This document shows, piece by piece, positions 35,412-44,883 of a stretch of 64,000 nt of DNA. The stretch is from assembly GCF_030149425.1 (NCBI RefSeq), contig NZ_JASBRQ010000044.1, positions 1 through 64,000 on the forward strand. Reading direction: 5' to 3'. Every line of letters starts with the position of its first letter. Positions within the stretch are counted from its first letter, which is position 1. The position numbers and the translations under genes were made by a program. Below the pieces are notes generated by a model. That model ran no database searches, was not told where the DNA came from, and saw nothing but the letters and a program-made list of their open reading frames with translations. This DNA comes from Maricaulis sp. Its GTDB lineage: Bacteria; Pseudomonadota; Alphaproteobacteria; Caulobacterales; Maricaulaceae.

Positions 35412-36674
35412 TCAATTTCCCTGCTGTTGCACAAAATTCTGCACATCAAGCTGGGCTTGCGCCAAGCTTTCTTGAGACATTTCCAGCGCCAGAGCATCGC
35501 GCAACCCGGAGGCTCCAACCACCCCTAGTTGAGCTGCACGAGAAAGCCATAAATATGAAGTCCGGTAGTTTTGCGGAACAAACTGACCGCGAGCGTAAAG
35601 CAGACCCAGATTGAGCGCGGCGCTGCCGAGCCCGCCACGTGCTGCCAGCTCAAGCCGGCGCGCCCCTTCCTGCGGGTCACGACGGACACCATAACCGCCC
35701 AAGTATCGCAGCCCAGTTAGATACAAGGCAACAACGTCGCCGGCCTGTGCGGCCTGTAATTCGGCCGGGGTCGCCGGCTGACTCCAATCTGGCTCGACCA
35801 GACGCGCATCGACTGGAAAGCCCGTTCGATCGAGTAAATCCCTGAATGATTCGCCCTCGAGAGCCCGCGCCTGGCGCAACAATTCGATGGAGAAGGCCTC
35901 ATCGACCTCCACGCCGAAGCCATTTTCATAAAGCACTGAAAGATTTCGCATCGCCTGCGGCAAACCTTGCTCAGCGGCACGCTCGAACCATAGCGCGGCG
36001 GCCTCATAGTCCCGCTCGACACCGGTCCCCCGCGAGTACATCAGGCCAATATTGTTCTGCGCCCGACCGTCACCGGCCTCTGCTGCTCGCCGGAACAGGT
36101 TAAGCGCGCGTGCGGGATCTGCCTCAACTCCACGGCCATCCAGATAGAGCACGCCAAGGCTGGTTACAGACGGCAGGAAATCCTGCTCCGCTGCTCGCCG
36201 GTACCAATCGAGCGCCTCAGCCAGCTGCTCGGCCCCGGCAAAGCTCTCCAGGGCGACGGCATAGTCATGCGCCATTGAGGCCGTACCGGACGCGGCAGCC
36301 CGGCCAAGCCAGTCCAGCCCGGCATCCGGATTTGCCGGACGCCCCCGTCCAATCATCAGGCCCCGGCCATATTCATTCATCGCCGCGGGCAGCCCCTGCT
36401 CAGCCGCGGCCAGGAATTGATCCATGGCGCCCGCGTCGTCCTGGGGCGCACCGACGCCATTGAGCAGCAAGCGACCATAGATCAGCTGCGCCTCCGCCTC
36501 GCCTGCAGCGGCCCGCGGTTGCACCATGGCGATCGCGGACGCGGCGTCGCCGCGCTCAATCGCGAGGGAGACCTGATCCTGCAGCTCCGGCTGGGCCAGG
36601 CTTGCACCGGTCAATGTCAGACAAGCCGTTGCGGCCAGCGCCGCCGCCAACGGTCTCCAGACAGAACTAGTCAT
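35412..36674 (-). CDS. Sel1-repeat exported protein
   Basis: A 420-aa protein with signal peptide MTSSVWRPLAAALAATACLTLTGASLAQ followed by about seven or eight Sel1-like alpha-hairpin repeats (A-x-x-x-Y-x-x-G-x-G-V-x-x-D-x-x-x-A-x-x-W-x-x-x-A-A-x-x-G type units). These repeats usually form a periplasmic solenoid that binds other proteins. The ATG at 36674 overlaps the stop of the upstream Sel1 gene by 8 bp, so it is the last gene of the long T2SS-linked operon. A 176-bp gap without a clear terminator separates it from the 155-aa secreted protein gene. Confidence 0.88.
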   Translation of the reverse strand: MTSSVWRPLAAALAATACLTLTGASLAQPELQDQVSLAIERGDAASAIAMVQPRAAAGEAEAQLIYGRLLLNGVGAPQDDAGAMDQFLAAAEQGLPAAMNEYGRGLMIGRGRPANPDAGLDWLGRAAASGTASMAHDYAVALESFAGAEQLAEALDWYRRAAEQDFLPSVTSLGVLYLDGRGVEADPARALNLFRRAAEAGDGRAQNNIGLMYSRGTGVERDYEAAALWFERAAEQGLPQAMRNLSVLYENGFGVEVDEAFSIELLRQARALEGESFRDLLDRTGFPVDARLVEPDWSQPATPAELQAAQAGDVVALYLTGLRYLGGYGVRRDPQEGARRLELAARGGLGSAALNLGLLYARGQFVPQNYRTSYLWLSRAAQLGVVGASGLRDALALEMSQESLAQAQLDVQNFVQQQGN

Positions 36675-37872
36675 TGCCGGCCTGCTCCAGCCATTCGGTC
36701 GCCATTTGCTGCGCCTGTTCTAACTGTTCGGGGCTTAGCAGGCGCGCCACCGCATCACGCTGTTCGGCAGCCCCGGCCTCGCCGGCAGCAGCCGCAAGGT
36801 TGGACCAGATGTGGGCTTGAACATAGTCCTGCTCGACCCCGTCTCCGGTGGCGTAGCGCTGCGCCATGGCAAGCTGTGCGCCGGCCGATCCGGCCTCGGC
36901 GGCACGGGTTTGGTAGTCCAGCCCGCGGCTCGCATTTTGCGGCAGGACCTGTCCGGCTATGTAGAATTCGCCCAGCATAGCCAGAGCGTCCGCATTACCG
37001 GCTTCGGCTTGCCCTTCCAGCCAGGCCGCGGCCGGCGCATGGCCACCGCGAGCGGCGGCACCAACCCAGGCGACAGCATCAAACTCGTCCTGGACCGGCA
37101 CTTCACCGTTCGCGATCAGGGCACCGAGCCGGGCATCAACGCCGGGCGCACCGGCGCTGAGCGCGTTCAGATACCAACGCGTGGCCTCCGGGACGTTGCG
37201 CTCCGTACCGCGGCCACTCTCATACAGCATGCCGAGGATCGGCTGTGCGCGGACGAGGCCGGTCTGCGAGGCCGCCAGATACCAGCGGAAGGCGTCGGCA
37301 TCGCTTTGCGGCACGCCGGTTCCAGTCAGATAGGCATAACCGAGATTGGACTGGGCGCGCACATCACCGGCTTCTGCCGGACCGGCCAAAAGCTCGATTG
37401 CGCGCTCCGGGTCCGCCTCAACCCCGGTGCCGGACAGGTAGTAGGAGCCCAGCACGGTCATAGCTTCCATGCTCCCGACATCGGCCGCGCGCTGATACCA
37501 TTCCACACCAGCCTCGACGCTGTCCGCATTCTCGGCCCGGTCGACATAGATACCTGCCAGCGCCTCGCCGGCGGGGGCATATTCAGAGGCGTAAGCGCGG
37601 GCCAGGTATTGTGCCGCCCGGTCAGCGTCAGCCTCTACACCCCGGCCATCGAGATACATCATGCCGAGACGATACTGGGCCAGGAGATTATTCTCTTCGG
37701 CGAGCTCGGAGAGGATTTCGGCTGTCCGAACATAATCGGTGCTGGCAAAGGCCTCCTCGGCATCTGCCATGGTGTACCCGCTTGAACCGCCGCCACGCAT
37801 CACAAGCCACACAACGAGAACCAGCAACACCGCAAACCCGCCGGCGCCGGCGAAGATATATTCGCGTTTCAT
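36667..37872 (-). CDS. Membrane-anchored Sel1-repeat protein
   Basis: A 401-aa protein with an N-terminal membrane anchor (MKREYIFAGAGGFAVLLVLVVWLVMRGGG) and then a solenoid of Sel1 repeats such as AQYRLGMMYLDGRGVEADADRAAQYLARA. The pattern predicts a periplasm-facing scaffold tethered in the inner membrane. Its start overlaps the permease/FG-GAP stop as ATGA, and it overlaps the next Sel1 gene by 8 bp. Coupling to the T2SS genes suggests a role in assembling or regulating secretion, but that is inferred from position. Confidence 0.88.
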   Translation of the reverse strand: MKREYIFAGAGGFAVLLVLVVWLVMRGGGSSGYTMADAEEAFASTDYVRTAEILSELAEENNLLAQYRLGMMYLDGRGVEADADRAAQYLARAYASEYAPAGEALAGIYVDRAENADSVEAGVEWYQRAADVGSMEAMTVLGSYYLSGTGVEADPERAIELLAGPAEAGDVRAQSNLGYAYLTGTGVPQSDADAFRWYLAASQTGLVRAQPILGMLYESGRGTERNVPEATRWYLNALSAGAPGVDARLGALIANGEVPVQDEFDAVAWVGAAARGGHAPAAAWLEGQAEAGNADALAMLGEFYIAGQVLPQNASRGLDYQTRAAEAGSAGAQLAMAQRYATGDGVEQDYVQAHIWSNLAAAAGEAGAAEQRDAVARLLSPEQLEQAQQMATEWLEQAGND

Positions 37873-40800
37873 TCGTTTATCTCCCCGTCCGGCGCGTCCC
37901 GGCGCCGGGTAATCGTGTAGGTCGCGCCCGCGGTGAGCGGTTCGTTCAGCTCGGTCAAAGCGCCGTCGGGCCAGCGAATGGTCAGCCGCGTGGCCGCGCT
38001 CGCATCGCCCAGTCCGAAATGCGCTACCGGCGCATCGAAAGACATGAAACCGCCGCCCAGCTGCAATTCGCGCATCTGAGCCCCGGTCTCGGTGCTCAGC
38101 TCGATGCGTGCCCCGATTGCATCGCGATTACCGGTCTCATCGACAAGTCGGATCGCCACAGCATTGGCATCCTGGAGGTTATTGCGGAAATGCACGGGCG
38201 GACCGTTGACCGGCACGGTGACAATGTCGAGATCGCCATCGCCGTCAAGGTCTGCCAGTGATGCCGCCGCCGTCATCAAATAGTCTTCCAACCCCCATTG
38301 CGGTGTGAGCTCTTCGAAATCCCCATTCCCGCGATTGCGTAGAAAAATATTGGACGGGGTGACTTCGTTGGGCACCCAGGTGCCGTTGACAATGTAGACG
38401 TCCTGCCAGCCATCGAGATCGAAATCCCCGGTCGAGACATCCCAGCTCCAGCCGCCGATCTCGAGGCCGCGGGCCTCGGCGGTTTCCTCGTAACGCCCGT
38501 CATCACCGCGCTCCAGGAGAACATTGCGGGCCAGAATTTGACGCACGGCCTCATCCTGTTCACGCGCTGTCATCGCCCGGGTCGGCCAGAAATGGATGTC
38601 GCAATAGGAGCGGATGCGCGATTGGTCAGCCGCGATCAGGCGGCACAGACTGGGATCATTACTCTGAATGGCCAGGTCCTTGATCATCATCGCCCGACAT
38701 TCCGCCTGCATCACTCCAGAGAGTTCGCTACACCGCCGTGCATTCGCCGGGTCAAGGCTGTTTCCGGCCCGGTACCAGCTCTTGATATCGATATTCTGCT
38801 GGCAGGTGGCCCGATCCTCGGCGCGTTCAATGTCGAGGCAATAATTCTCGATCGGCTGCATGCGCAGGCGGCTGGAAATGCCTGATGCCCGCCCGGCAAT
38901 CTGCGCCGCGTAGAGCTCCATCTCACCGTCATTGGTCAAATCCACCGCGCTGAGCGACATGGTGGTGGTCGTCGTCATCGGGATGACGCCGTCCTGATAG
39001 GTTATGGCGTCAAACCCGCCGCTCCCGTCACCAATGTAGAAATAATCCGGCACCTCGAAATCATTTCCGACGATGAGGTCGAGATCGGCGTCATTGTCGA
39101 TATCGCTCAACAGGATGGACAGGGTCTCACCGGGAATGCCGGGCAGATCGCGATACACCTCGCCGCTCATGCGCCCGCCATCATTGAAGACAATGCGATT
39201 GCGCGATTCCTCGCCTGGTACGCGGCGATACCAGCCCGCCGCCCAATTCCCCAGAGCCGCATCGATATAGCCGTCGCGATCAACATCGCCGAAGCTTGCA
39301 GCCAGAACCAGCGGCGCATTCTCGCGATTGGCCACGCGGCGCATTTGCGAGGCGTCAAACCGGCCGCCTGCATTGGGCAGAATATAGAGGCCTTCTCGAT
39401 AAGTGGTCAGGAACAGGTCGGGGAAGCCGGAATTGTCGATATCGACCAGCACGGCGTTGAAAACCGGCATATCCGCAACCTGGCCCAGTTCGAGCGGCAT
39501 GCGGGAAAACTGGCCGCTACCGTCATTGGCGTAGAGATACAGCCCGCCACGCGTCGAAGCGAAGACCAGATCGACATCGCCGTCGCCATCTATATCGCCC
39601 GAGGAGACGCTACGCCCCTCCCAATAGGGCGGCCACATATCGCCAAAGGAAAACTCGACGCCGTGATCAATGCCGATATGCCAGGCCTCCTGGCGGGTGA
39701 ATACGGTGTCGGCTGCGGGCGACGCCGGATTAAAGGGTGTGCTGGACAGCTCGATCCGGCTGGCCGCCGGCGCACCCGCCGCGGGCAAGGCCGCAACTGG
39801 CTCGCTGATGGTTACGCGCTGCAACGCTTCGGTCTCGACCTGCTCAATGGGCGCACTCAACAGATCGAGAGCCTGGGCCGTCTGGTAACGGTGCCAGGCA
39901 TCCGCGCCGAACCCCGCGATCAGGCCGAGCGCCGCCACCATGGCGGCCAGCAACCAGGCCGCACGCCAGCCAATCACGCCGCCGACAATGAGGAAGGAGT
40001 AGACAGAGAACGTGCCCAGGGTGAAGACCAGGGTCATGACATAGCCATGGCCGACGCCGGAATTCATCAGCGCTCCGGAGACCACCACGTCAAAACCGAT
40101 CGGCACCGGGAAGAAAGTCCCGGCCAGCGCGGCTATGATCAGCAGTAGCGGGCTCGACTCGCGTCCGGCCAGAGCATCGGGCGGTAACAGATTGGCCACC
40201 AGCGCACCAAGCACACCGGCCAGGATCATCAGCGGTACGGCCGTGCGGATGATGAACCAGAGATTTCGCGCATAATCCCGGGCGAAAGCCGACAGGGCCG
40301 AGGTCAGATCTTCCTCAAGAAGGAGTGCGTCCTCGTTGTCTTCTTGCGCTGCCGGTGCGGCCGGCGCCTCCCGCCCGTCATCAACTGTCCTGAGGAGTTT
40401 TTCCGGCGGGATGAAGCGGCAGAGGATAGGTACACCGATCAGGATCACCAGCAGGCTGAGCGCCACCTTGGTCGCCGCGATGTAGAAGGGCAGGATCGAG
40501 AAGGCCATCGTCAGGACGACGAAATTCAAGGTCGGTGATGCAACCATGGCCGACAGGGTCGTTTCGGCCCGGGACCCGCCCTGGTACAGCCCCTTGGCGA
40601 TCGGCGCGGCGCAGTTGACGCAGACACCGAGCGGGGCCCCTAAAACCATGCCGTAGAGCGAATTGGCAAAGGGACCGGAGAAACTCCGCCGCCGCAAATA
40701 GCCGAGCAAGGTTAGGAAAGCGGCCCCCATGAGCAGGCCGAACGTCATGCCCTTCTTATTGGTATCGATCCAGTTGACCGAGGAATAGGACCAACGTTGC

Positions 40801-41009
40801 AGGAAGGGCTGGTCCGGGGTCACCGGAATAACCGCCTCGAAGCTGAGCGGGTCCTCCAGCGTGATCGCACCGGACATCATCGCCTTTTCATCCAGCGACG
40901 GATAGCGCGAACCAGTCCAGAACATGACCGCCAAGACGATGACCAGTAGGCCGGCCAATGCCAGGCGGACATACCGGCCCTGATCGGATCGCAGTGTCAG
41001 CGTCGTCAT
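37869..41009 (-). CDS. YraQ-like permease fused to FG-GAP/VCBS and ASPIC/UnbV domains
   Basis: A 1046-aa fusion. TM1 is at about 15-32, followed by a DUF318/YraQ-type permease (about 85-375) with the Cys pair in GVCVNCAAPIAKG (about 130-133), a SPTLNFVVLTMAF helix and late helices GTFFPVPIGFDVVVSGALMNSG and VFTLGTFSVYSFLIVGG. Family members have been proposed to move small substrates or arsenicals. After about 375 comes a long periplasmic or extracytoplasmic part with FG-GAP/VCBS units (DIDGDGDVDLVFASTRGG, DIDNSGFPDLFLTTYREG, DVDRDGYIDAALGNWAAG, DLDGDGDLDIVTVPVNG). The C terminus is an ASPIC/UnbV domain (GARIELSTETGAQMRELQLGGGFMS). Starts and stops overlap gspK (4 bp) and a Sel1 gene (ATGA). 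Confidence 0.88.
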   Translation of the reverse strand: MTTLTLRSDQGRYVRLALAGLLVIVLAVMFWTGSRYPSLDEKAMMSGAITLEDPLSFEAVIPVTPDQPFLQRWSYSSVNWIDTNKKGMTFGLLMGAAFLTLLGYLRRRSFSGPFANSLYGMVLGAPLGVCVNCAAPIAKGLYQGGSRAETTLSAMVASPTLNFVVLTMAFSILPFYIAATKVALSLLVILIGVPILCRFIPPEKLLRTVDDGREAPAAPAAQEDNEDALLLEEDLTSALSAFARDYARNLWFIIRTAVPLMILAGVLGALVANLLPPDALAGRESSPLLLIIAALAGTFFPVPIGFDVVVSGALMNSGVGHGYVMTLVFTLGTFSVYSFLIVGGVIGWRAAWLLAAMVAALGLIAGFGADAWHRYQTAQALDLLSAPIEQVETEALQRVTISEPVAALPAAGAPAASRIELSSTPFNPASPAADTVFTRQEAWHIGIDHGVEFSFGDMWPPYWEGRSVSSGDIDGDGDVDLVFASTRGGLYLYANDGSGQFSRMPLELGQVADMPVFNAVLVDIDNSGFPDLFLTTYREGLYILPNAGGRFDASQMRRVANRENAPLVLAASFGDVDRDGYIDAALGNWAAGWYRRVPGEESRNRIVFNDGGRMSGEVYRDLPGIPGETLSILLSDIDNDADLDLIVGNDFEVPDYFYIGDGSGGFDAITYQDGVIPMTTTTTMSLSAVDLTNDGEMELYAAQIAGRASGISSRLRMQPIENYCLDIERAEDRATCQQNIDIKSWYRAGNSLDPANARRCSELSGVMQAECRAMMIKDLAIQSNDPSLCRLIAADQSRIRSYCDIHFWPTRAMTAREQDEAVRQILARNVLLERGDDGRYEETAEARGLEIGGWSWDVSTGDFDLDGWQDVYIVNGTWVPNEVTPSNIFLRNRGNGDFEELTPQWGLEDYLMTAAASLADLDGDGDLDIVTVPVNGPPVHFRNNLQDANAVAIRLVDETGNRDAIGARIELSTETGAQMRELQLGGGFMSFDAPVAHFGLGDASAATRLTIRWPDGALTELNEPLTAGATYTITRRRDAPDGEINE

Positions 41010-41803
41010 GCTGCCCCCTCCGAGTTACAGGCCAGACCGGCAAACGTCTCCGGTGCAGCAACCACCCACTCGAACGGCCGCGTCTCGCTGGCACCGAAAT
41101 GCGCCAAGGCGAAGCGCTCACGGCTCCGGCCACCCTCGCTGTCCACGCGTGCCGTAAGGGCAACCCGCACACCGGTGAGATCGTTGAGATCTCCACTCAG
41201 GCCGGTCTGGTCCTGTGGCAATGGCGTGCCGCCAAACACGGTCAGGGCCGGGGCCAGACAGGACCACAGACCGGGCCCCATACCGCGCACCGCCAGCAAT
41301 TCCTCGACCGAAACAAAGGGACGGTTGGCCGGCTTGCGCGGCCAAGTTTCCGGATAGATCTCCGCTTCTCCGCCTGCGCTACGAGGCCGGGTGTCATTAT
41401 CGCGCCAGTCGAGAATGCGTTGGGCCAGCTGGCGCGCCCTGTCAGGCTCCAATCCGGCCCGCAGCAAGAGTGCGGTCCAGCGCGCCTCATCCGCCATATT
41501 GATATCCATCAGCCCCTGCTGCCGAGCCAGGTCCACGGTGACCACCGCGTCATCGACCGGGAAGCTGCGCGGCAGATCGCGTACCGCTGCGCGTCCGGCC
41601 AGGGCCAGATCGAACGCCACCAGGTCGAGCGCCGAGCTCAATTGAGCGTCCAGCCGGCTGTCGAGGCGCTGGGCGGCGGTCGACCGGGCCTGTTGCTGCA
41701 CCATCGCCGTTGCGCCGGCCAGCAGCACCGCGACAAGCAGCGAGGTCCACAGCACGAAGAGTAAGGCGCTGCCTGTGTCTTTGCGGGTCCGGTCGCGGGT
41801 CAT
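41006..41803 (-). CDS. gspK: Type II secretion minor pseudopilin GspK
   Basis: A 265-aa minor pseudopilin. The prepilin N terminus reads KDTGSALLFVLWTSLLVAVLLA; the residue at position +5 is not the usual Glu, as is typical of GspK, which is thought to cap the pseudopilus. The soluble domain keeps the expected LMDINMADEARWTALLLRAGL and PFVSVEELLAVRGM blocks. Its start lies 5 bp after gspD. It is displaced from the usual place after gspJ to the end of the T2SS set and overlaps by 4 bp the permease/FG-GAP gene. Confidence 0.93.
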   Translation of the reverse strand: MTRDRTRKDTGSALLFVLWTSLLVAVLLAGATAMVQQQARSTAAQRLDSRLDAQLSSALDLVAFDLALAGRAAVRDLPRSFPVDDAVVTVDLARQQGLMDINMADEARWTALLLRAGLEPDRARQLAQRILDWRDNDTRPRSAGGEAEIYPETWPRKPANRPFVSVEELLAVRGMGPGLWSCLAPALTVFGGTPLPQDQTGLSGDLNDLTGVRVALTARVDSEGGRSRERFALAHFGASETRPFEWVVAAPETFAGLACNSEGAA

Positions 41804-41808
41804 GGCTC

Positions 41809-43851
41809 TTAATCGAACAGGTCGGGCTGGCGGGCTTCCAGGGCTTCAAGTTCGCGCCGCATATGCGACAGCGCGTCTTCGGCATCTTGATCGTTTTCGA
41901 TAATCCTCGGCGTGAGGAAGATCACAAGTTCGCTGCGTTCACTGCTCAAGGCGCGGTCCTTGAACGCATTACCGACGCCGGGGATCCGGCTCAGAAGCGG
42001 GATACCGCTTTCATTGTCGGAATGGCTTTCGCGGATCAGCCCGCCCAGAGCGATCGTGCGCTCGGAGCGCACCGCGACCGTCGAGGTGAACTCAAGGGTC
42101 TGAATGGTCGGACTGTCGATCCCGGACGTGGTGGTCGGGCGCACGCTGGAGACTTCCTGGTCCACTTCCAGCACGACAACACCGGACGCATTGATCCGCG
42201 GGGTTACTTCGAGGATCACGCCGGTATCCCGCATCTCAATGGTCGAGATCAAAGGCGCATTGGGGTCGGTCACCGCCGAAGCCGTCTGCGTCACGATCGG
42301 CACTTCATCGCCAACGCGAAGATTAGCGGTCTGGTTGTTCTGCACCATGATCGAGGGGGCAGAGAGAACGGTCACATCGGTCAGTGAATTCAGCGCCGAC
42401 AGCGTCGCCGTGAGATCGGCGCCGGTGAAGGCATAGTTGAAACCCGGGAAGGTCGGACTGGTCGAACCGGTCGCGCTATCAGTGAAGGAGATGTTGGACG
42501 TGCCGTCACCGCTCTGGCTCTCGAAGAACCAGCGCACTCCGAAATTCAAGCCGTCAACCAGGCGGACCTCGGCAATCGTCGCCTCGATCAGAACCTGTGG
42601 CGGCATCACGTCCATGCGGTCGAGCAGTTCGAGGATTTCCCGGTACTCCTGATCCGTCGCGCGGATGATCAGCGCATTGTTGAGCTGATCGGGAATGATC
42701 GCGAGCCGGCCTTCCGGCCCCTCATCCTCGACCTCGCCGGCACTGGCGCTGCGTTCGGAGGCCAGAGTGCTCTGGAATACCGCACCATCGCCCGCCGCTC
42801 CGCCGGCAAAAGCCGCCGTGATCTGAGACGCCAGGGTGGCAGCCGGCGCATTGCGGGCCGTGTAATAGCGCAGCCGGCGTTCATCGCCGCCGGACGGTGT
42901 GTCAAAACGTTCAACCAGCTCGCGCACCTGTTCAAAGGCGCTGCGGTCACGGGCGGCCACAAAGAGGAGGTTGGGGCGCGGCAGTGCAATTGTACGCACA
43001 GCGCCCGATGCCATGCCCATGCCGGTCAGCACGGCATCGACCTCGGTCTTGGCCGCCGACGCGTTGACGAAACGCAGCTCATACATGCCGAAGACGCGAT
43101 CGGTCAGGAAAGGCCGATCGAAAGTGCGCACGGCATCCTGCGCGGCGCGGACTTCGGACGCCGGCCCGGCAAGCACCAGCACGCCTTCTTCATCACGCGG
43201 CACCGCCTGGATGCGCGTCGACAGGAAAGGGTCGATCAGGGTCAGGATGGCGCTCGGATCTGTATGCTCAATCGGTAGAACCAAACCGCCATAGCCGATC
43301 TGACCGCTACCGCTCAGATTGGCCCGCACCTCACCCGATTGCGTCAGGAGAAATCCGGATTCACGCTCGACCAGGGCATAACCGCTCTCTGACAAAACCG
43401 TTTCCAGTGCTGTCAGCGCCGTGCGGACAGAGGTCGGCTCGGCGGCGGTCAGCGTGATACGGCCTTCAACGCCCGTCGCCACCATAACCGGCTGCCCCAG
43501 GGCCTCTTCGATAATCGCGCGCACGGCATCAACGACCGGGGCATCGACGAATTCCAGGCGCATCGTGCGCTCATCCAGGGCCGATCCGCCGCGGCGCGAC
43601 AGTGCGTTTCGCGCATTACGCTCCTGGTAGAAGACCAGACGCTCAGGATCGACAACAGGCTCCGCCTCCGGCTGGGCCGCTGCCGGCACCGGGCTGGCAG
43701 GCTCGGGCGCAGGCGCCGACGCCGCCGGTCGCGTTGGCATCGGGGTAACCGCCTGCTGGGTTCCCGGCAGGCTCAGGCCCGTCGCACAGCCCGAAAGAGC
43801 GAGCGCCGACAAGGCTGCGGCAAGCCCCCTGTAATAGCGGTAAATTTTCAT
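41809..43851 (-). CDS. gspD: Type II secretion outer-membrane secretin GspD, lipoprotein form
   Basis: A 680-aa secretin that forms the outer-membrane channel for T2SS substrates. The N terminus has a lipobox (ALALSGCATG), so it may be a self-targeting lipoprotein. N0/N1/N2-type periplasmic domains follow (LEFVDAPVVDAVRAIIEEALGQPVMVATGVEG; LPIEHTDPSAILTLIDPFLS), then the secretin core with VLIEATIAEVRL, LSAPSIMVQNNQTANLRVGDEVPIVT and LGGLIRESHSDNESGIPLLSRIPGVGNAF near the C terminus. I trim the start to 43851, with AGGGGGAGCGT upstream. No pilotin gene is seen. Confidence 0.97.
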   Translation of the reverse strand: MKIYRYYRGLAAALSALALSGCATGLSLPGTQQAVTPMPTRPAASAPAPEPASPVPAAAQPEAEPVVDPERLVFYQERNARNALSRRGGSALDERTMRLEFVDAPVVDAVRAIIEEALGQPVMVATGVEGRITLTAAEPTSVRTALTALETVLSESGYALVERESGFLLTQSGEVRANLSGSGQIGYGGLVLPIEHTDPSAILTLIDPFLSTRIQAVPRDEEGVLVLAGPASEVRAAQDAVRTFDRPFLTDRVFGMYELRFVNASAAKTEVDAVLTGMGMASGAVRTIALPRPNLLFVAARDRSAFEQVRELVERFDTPSGGDERRLRYYTARNAPAATLASQITAAFAGGAAGDGAVFQSTLASERSASAGEVEDEGPEGRLAIIPDQLNNALIIRATDQEYREILELLDRMDVMPPQVLIEATIAEVRLVDGLNFGVRWFFESQSGDGTSNISFTDSATGSTSPTFPGFNYAFTGADLTATLSALNSLTDVTVLSAPSIMVQNNQTANLRVGDEVPIVTQTASAVTDPNAPLISTIEMRDTGVILEVTPRINASGVVVLEVDQEVSSVRPTTTSGIDSPTIQTLEFTSTVAVRSERTIALGGLIRESHSDNESGIPLLSRIPGVGNAFKDRALSSERSELVIFLTPRIIENDQDAEDALSHMRRELEALEARQPDLFD

Positions 43852-43913
43852 ACGCTCCCCCTGCACAGCGTGCAGCTTAGACGCAATCTGTAAGCGTCTC
43901 CAGCGAATTAACC

Positions 43914-44336
43914 TTACTGATCCAGCTGCAGCAAGACCGTTTCAGGACCACGCGCGAAACGGGCTCCGCGTGCGGTTATCTCAACCAGATCAAAGCCGTC
44001 CAACTGCTCACCCAGACGCAAGGACACCACACCGTCAAACCCCGAGACCAACACCACGGTTTGATCGTCTGTCTCCACCAATCCGATCAGCCGGTAATCG
44101 GCCAGCGGCGAGGCCTGAATGATGGCTTGAGACCGGGCCTGGGTGCGCCCCGGCCGTAGCCATTGCGCCAAGGGCTCCAGTGATGCGGTTTCGGACGCAT
44201 GCCGCCCATGCTCACCATGATCGTCGGCCGTGCTCAGGCCTGGACCGGACAGGCCGGGCCAATACGCTCCGACCGCCCCGATCATGAGCACGAGTGTGAT
44301 GCCGATAGCGGCAAGATCAGCCCGTTCACGCAGCAT
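43914..44336 (-). CDS. gspC: Type II secretion GspC-like protein, short form
   Basis: A 140-aa inner-membrane protein with TM helix ADLAAIGITLVLMIGAVGAYW and a periplasmic segment SPLADYRLIGLVETDDQTVVLVSGFDGVVSLRLGEQLDGFDLVEI that matches the homology-region (HR) domain of GspC, which contacts the secretin N0 domain. There is no room for the C-terminal PDZ or coiled-coil domain of classic GspC. A His/Asp/Glu-rich insert (DDHGEHGRHASE) follows the TM. The ATG at 44336 overlaps gspM by 11 bp; the longer ORF start is not needed. The assignment as GspC rather than GspN is by the HR-like segment and place next to gspD. Confidence 0.8.
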   Translation of the reverse strand: MLRERADLAAIGITLVLMIGAVGAYWPGLSGPGLSTADDHGEHGRHASETASLEPLAQWLRPGRTQARSQAIIQASPLADYRLIGLVETDDQTVVLVSGFDGVVSLRLGEQLDGFDLVEITARGARFARGPETVLLQLDQ

Positions 44337-44883
44337 TGCCGGCCTCCAGCTGATATCGGCAGGCAATGGTCAGGCTGACCCGGATCCGGCCATCGGCCAG
44401 GGCCAGCAATTCCAGCTCCATGACATCAAGATCAATCAGCGCCGGCCCGGACAGCAAGCCCAGAGCCGTATCGGCATCGGCGATAAAGACGATATCAGCC
44501 GCCAGGCTCGCCGCCTCGGTGGTCAATGGCAGCTCGTAGATCTCGCTCTGCCCCAGGGCATTGGCCGGGGCGCCGGCGAGCGCCTCGGCGAACACGGTCA
44601 ACCCGGATGCCAGCTCTCGCTCGGCGACAGACCGGGACAGGCGCATATCCAGCGCGCTATGTTCAAGCCGCGCCGCGGCGAGGGTCGCTTCAAGCGCTTC
44701 GGCAAGGCGTGTCTCGGCCGCTCCAAGCCGCTCGATTTCCGTTTTGAGGCTGGCCCGGGCTTCCAGGCCTTCACCCAGCTCGCGTGCCGCCAGCGCCAGC
44801 GGCAAGGCCAGCAGTATCATGAACACTGGCAGAAGCAGCGCACCGGCAAAACGCATCATGCCCGGCTGCGGACTAGTCGGCAT
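44326..44883 (-). CDS. gspM: Type II secretion GspM-like inner-membrane protein
   Basis: A 185-aa protein with an N-terminal membrane helix (RFAGALLLPVFMILLALPLALAA) followed by a coiled-coil (LEARASLKTEIERLGAAETRLAEALEATLAAA) and a C-terminal ferredoxin-like fold, the layout of GspM, which pairs with GspL in the assembly platform. GGAGG lies 6 nt upstream of ATG 44883, and the gene overlaps gspL by 11 bp; the ORF start at 45003 adds residues inside gspL. The identification relies on layout and context. Confidence 0.82.
   Translation of the reverse strand: MPTSPQPGMMRFAGALLLPVFMILLALPLALAARELGEGLEARASLKTEIERLGAAETRLAEALEATLAAARLEHSALDMRLSRSVAERELASGLTVFAEALAGAPANALGQSEIYELPLTTEAASLAADIVFIADADTALGLLSGPALIDLDVMELELLALADGRIRVSLTIACRYQLEAGNAA

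Noticed and set aside
41710-42387. 225-aa plus-strand ORF opposite gspD
   Set aside because: Antisense of the secretin C-terminal region; no independent coding evidence.
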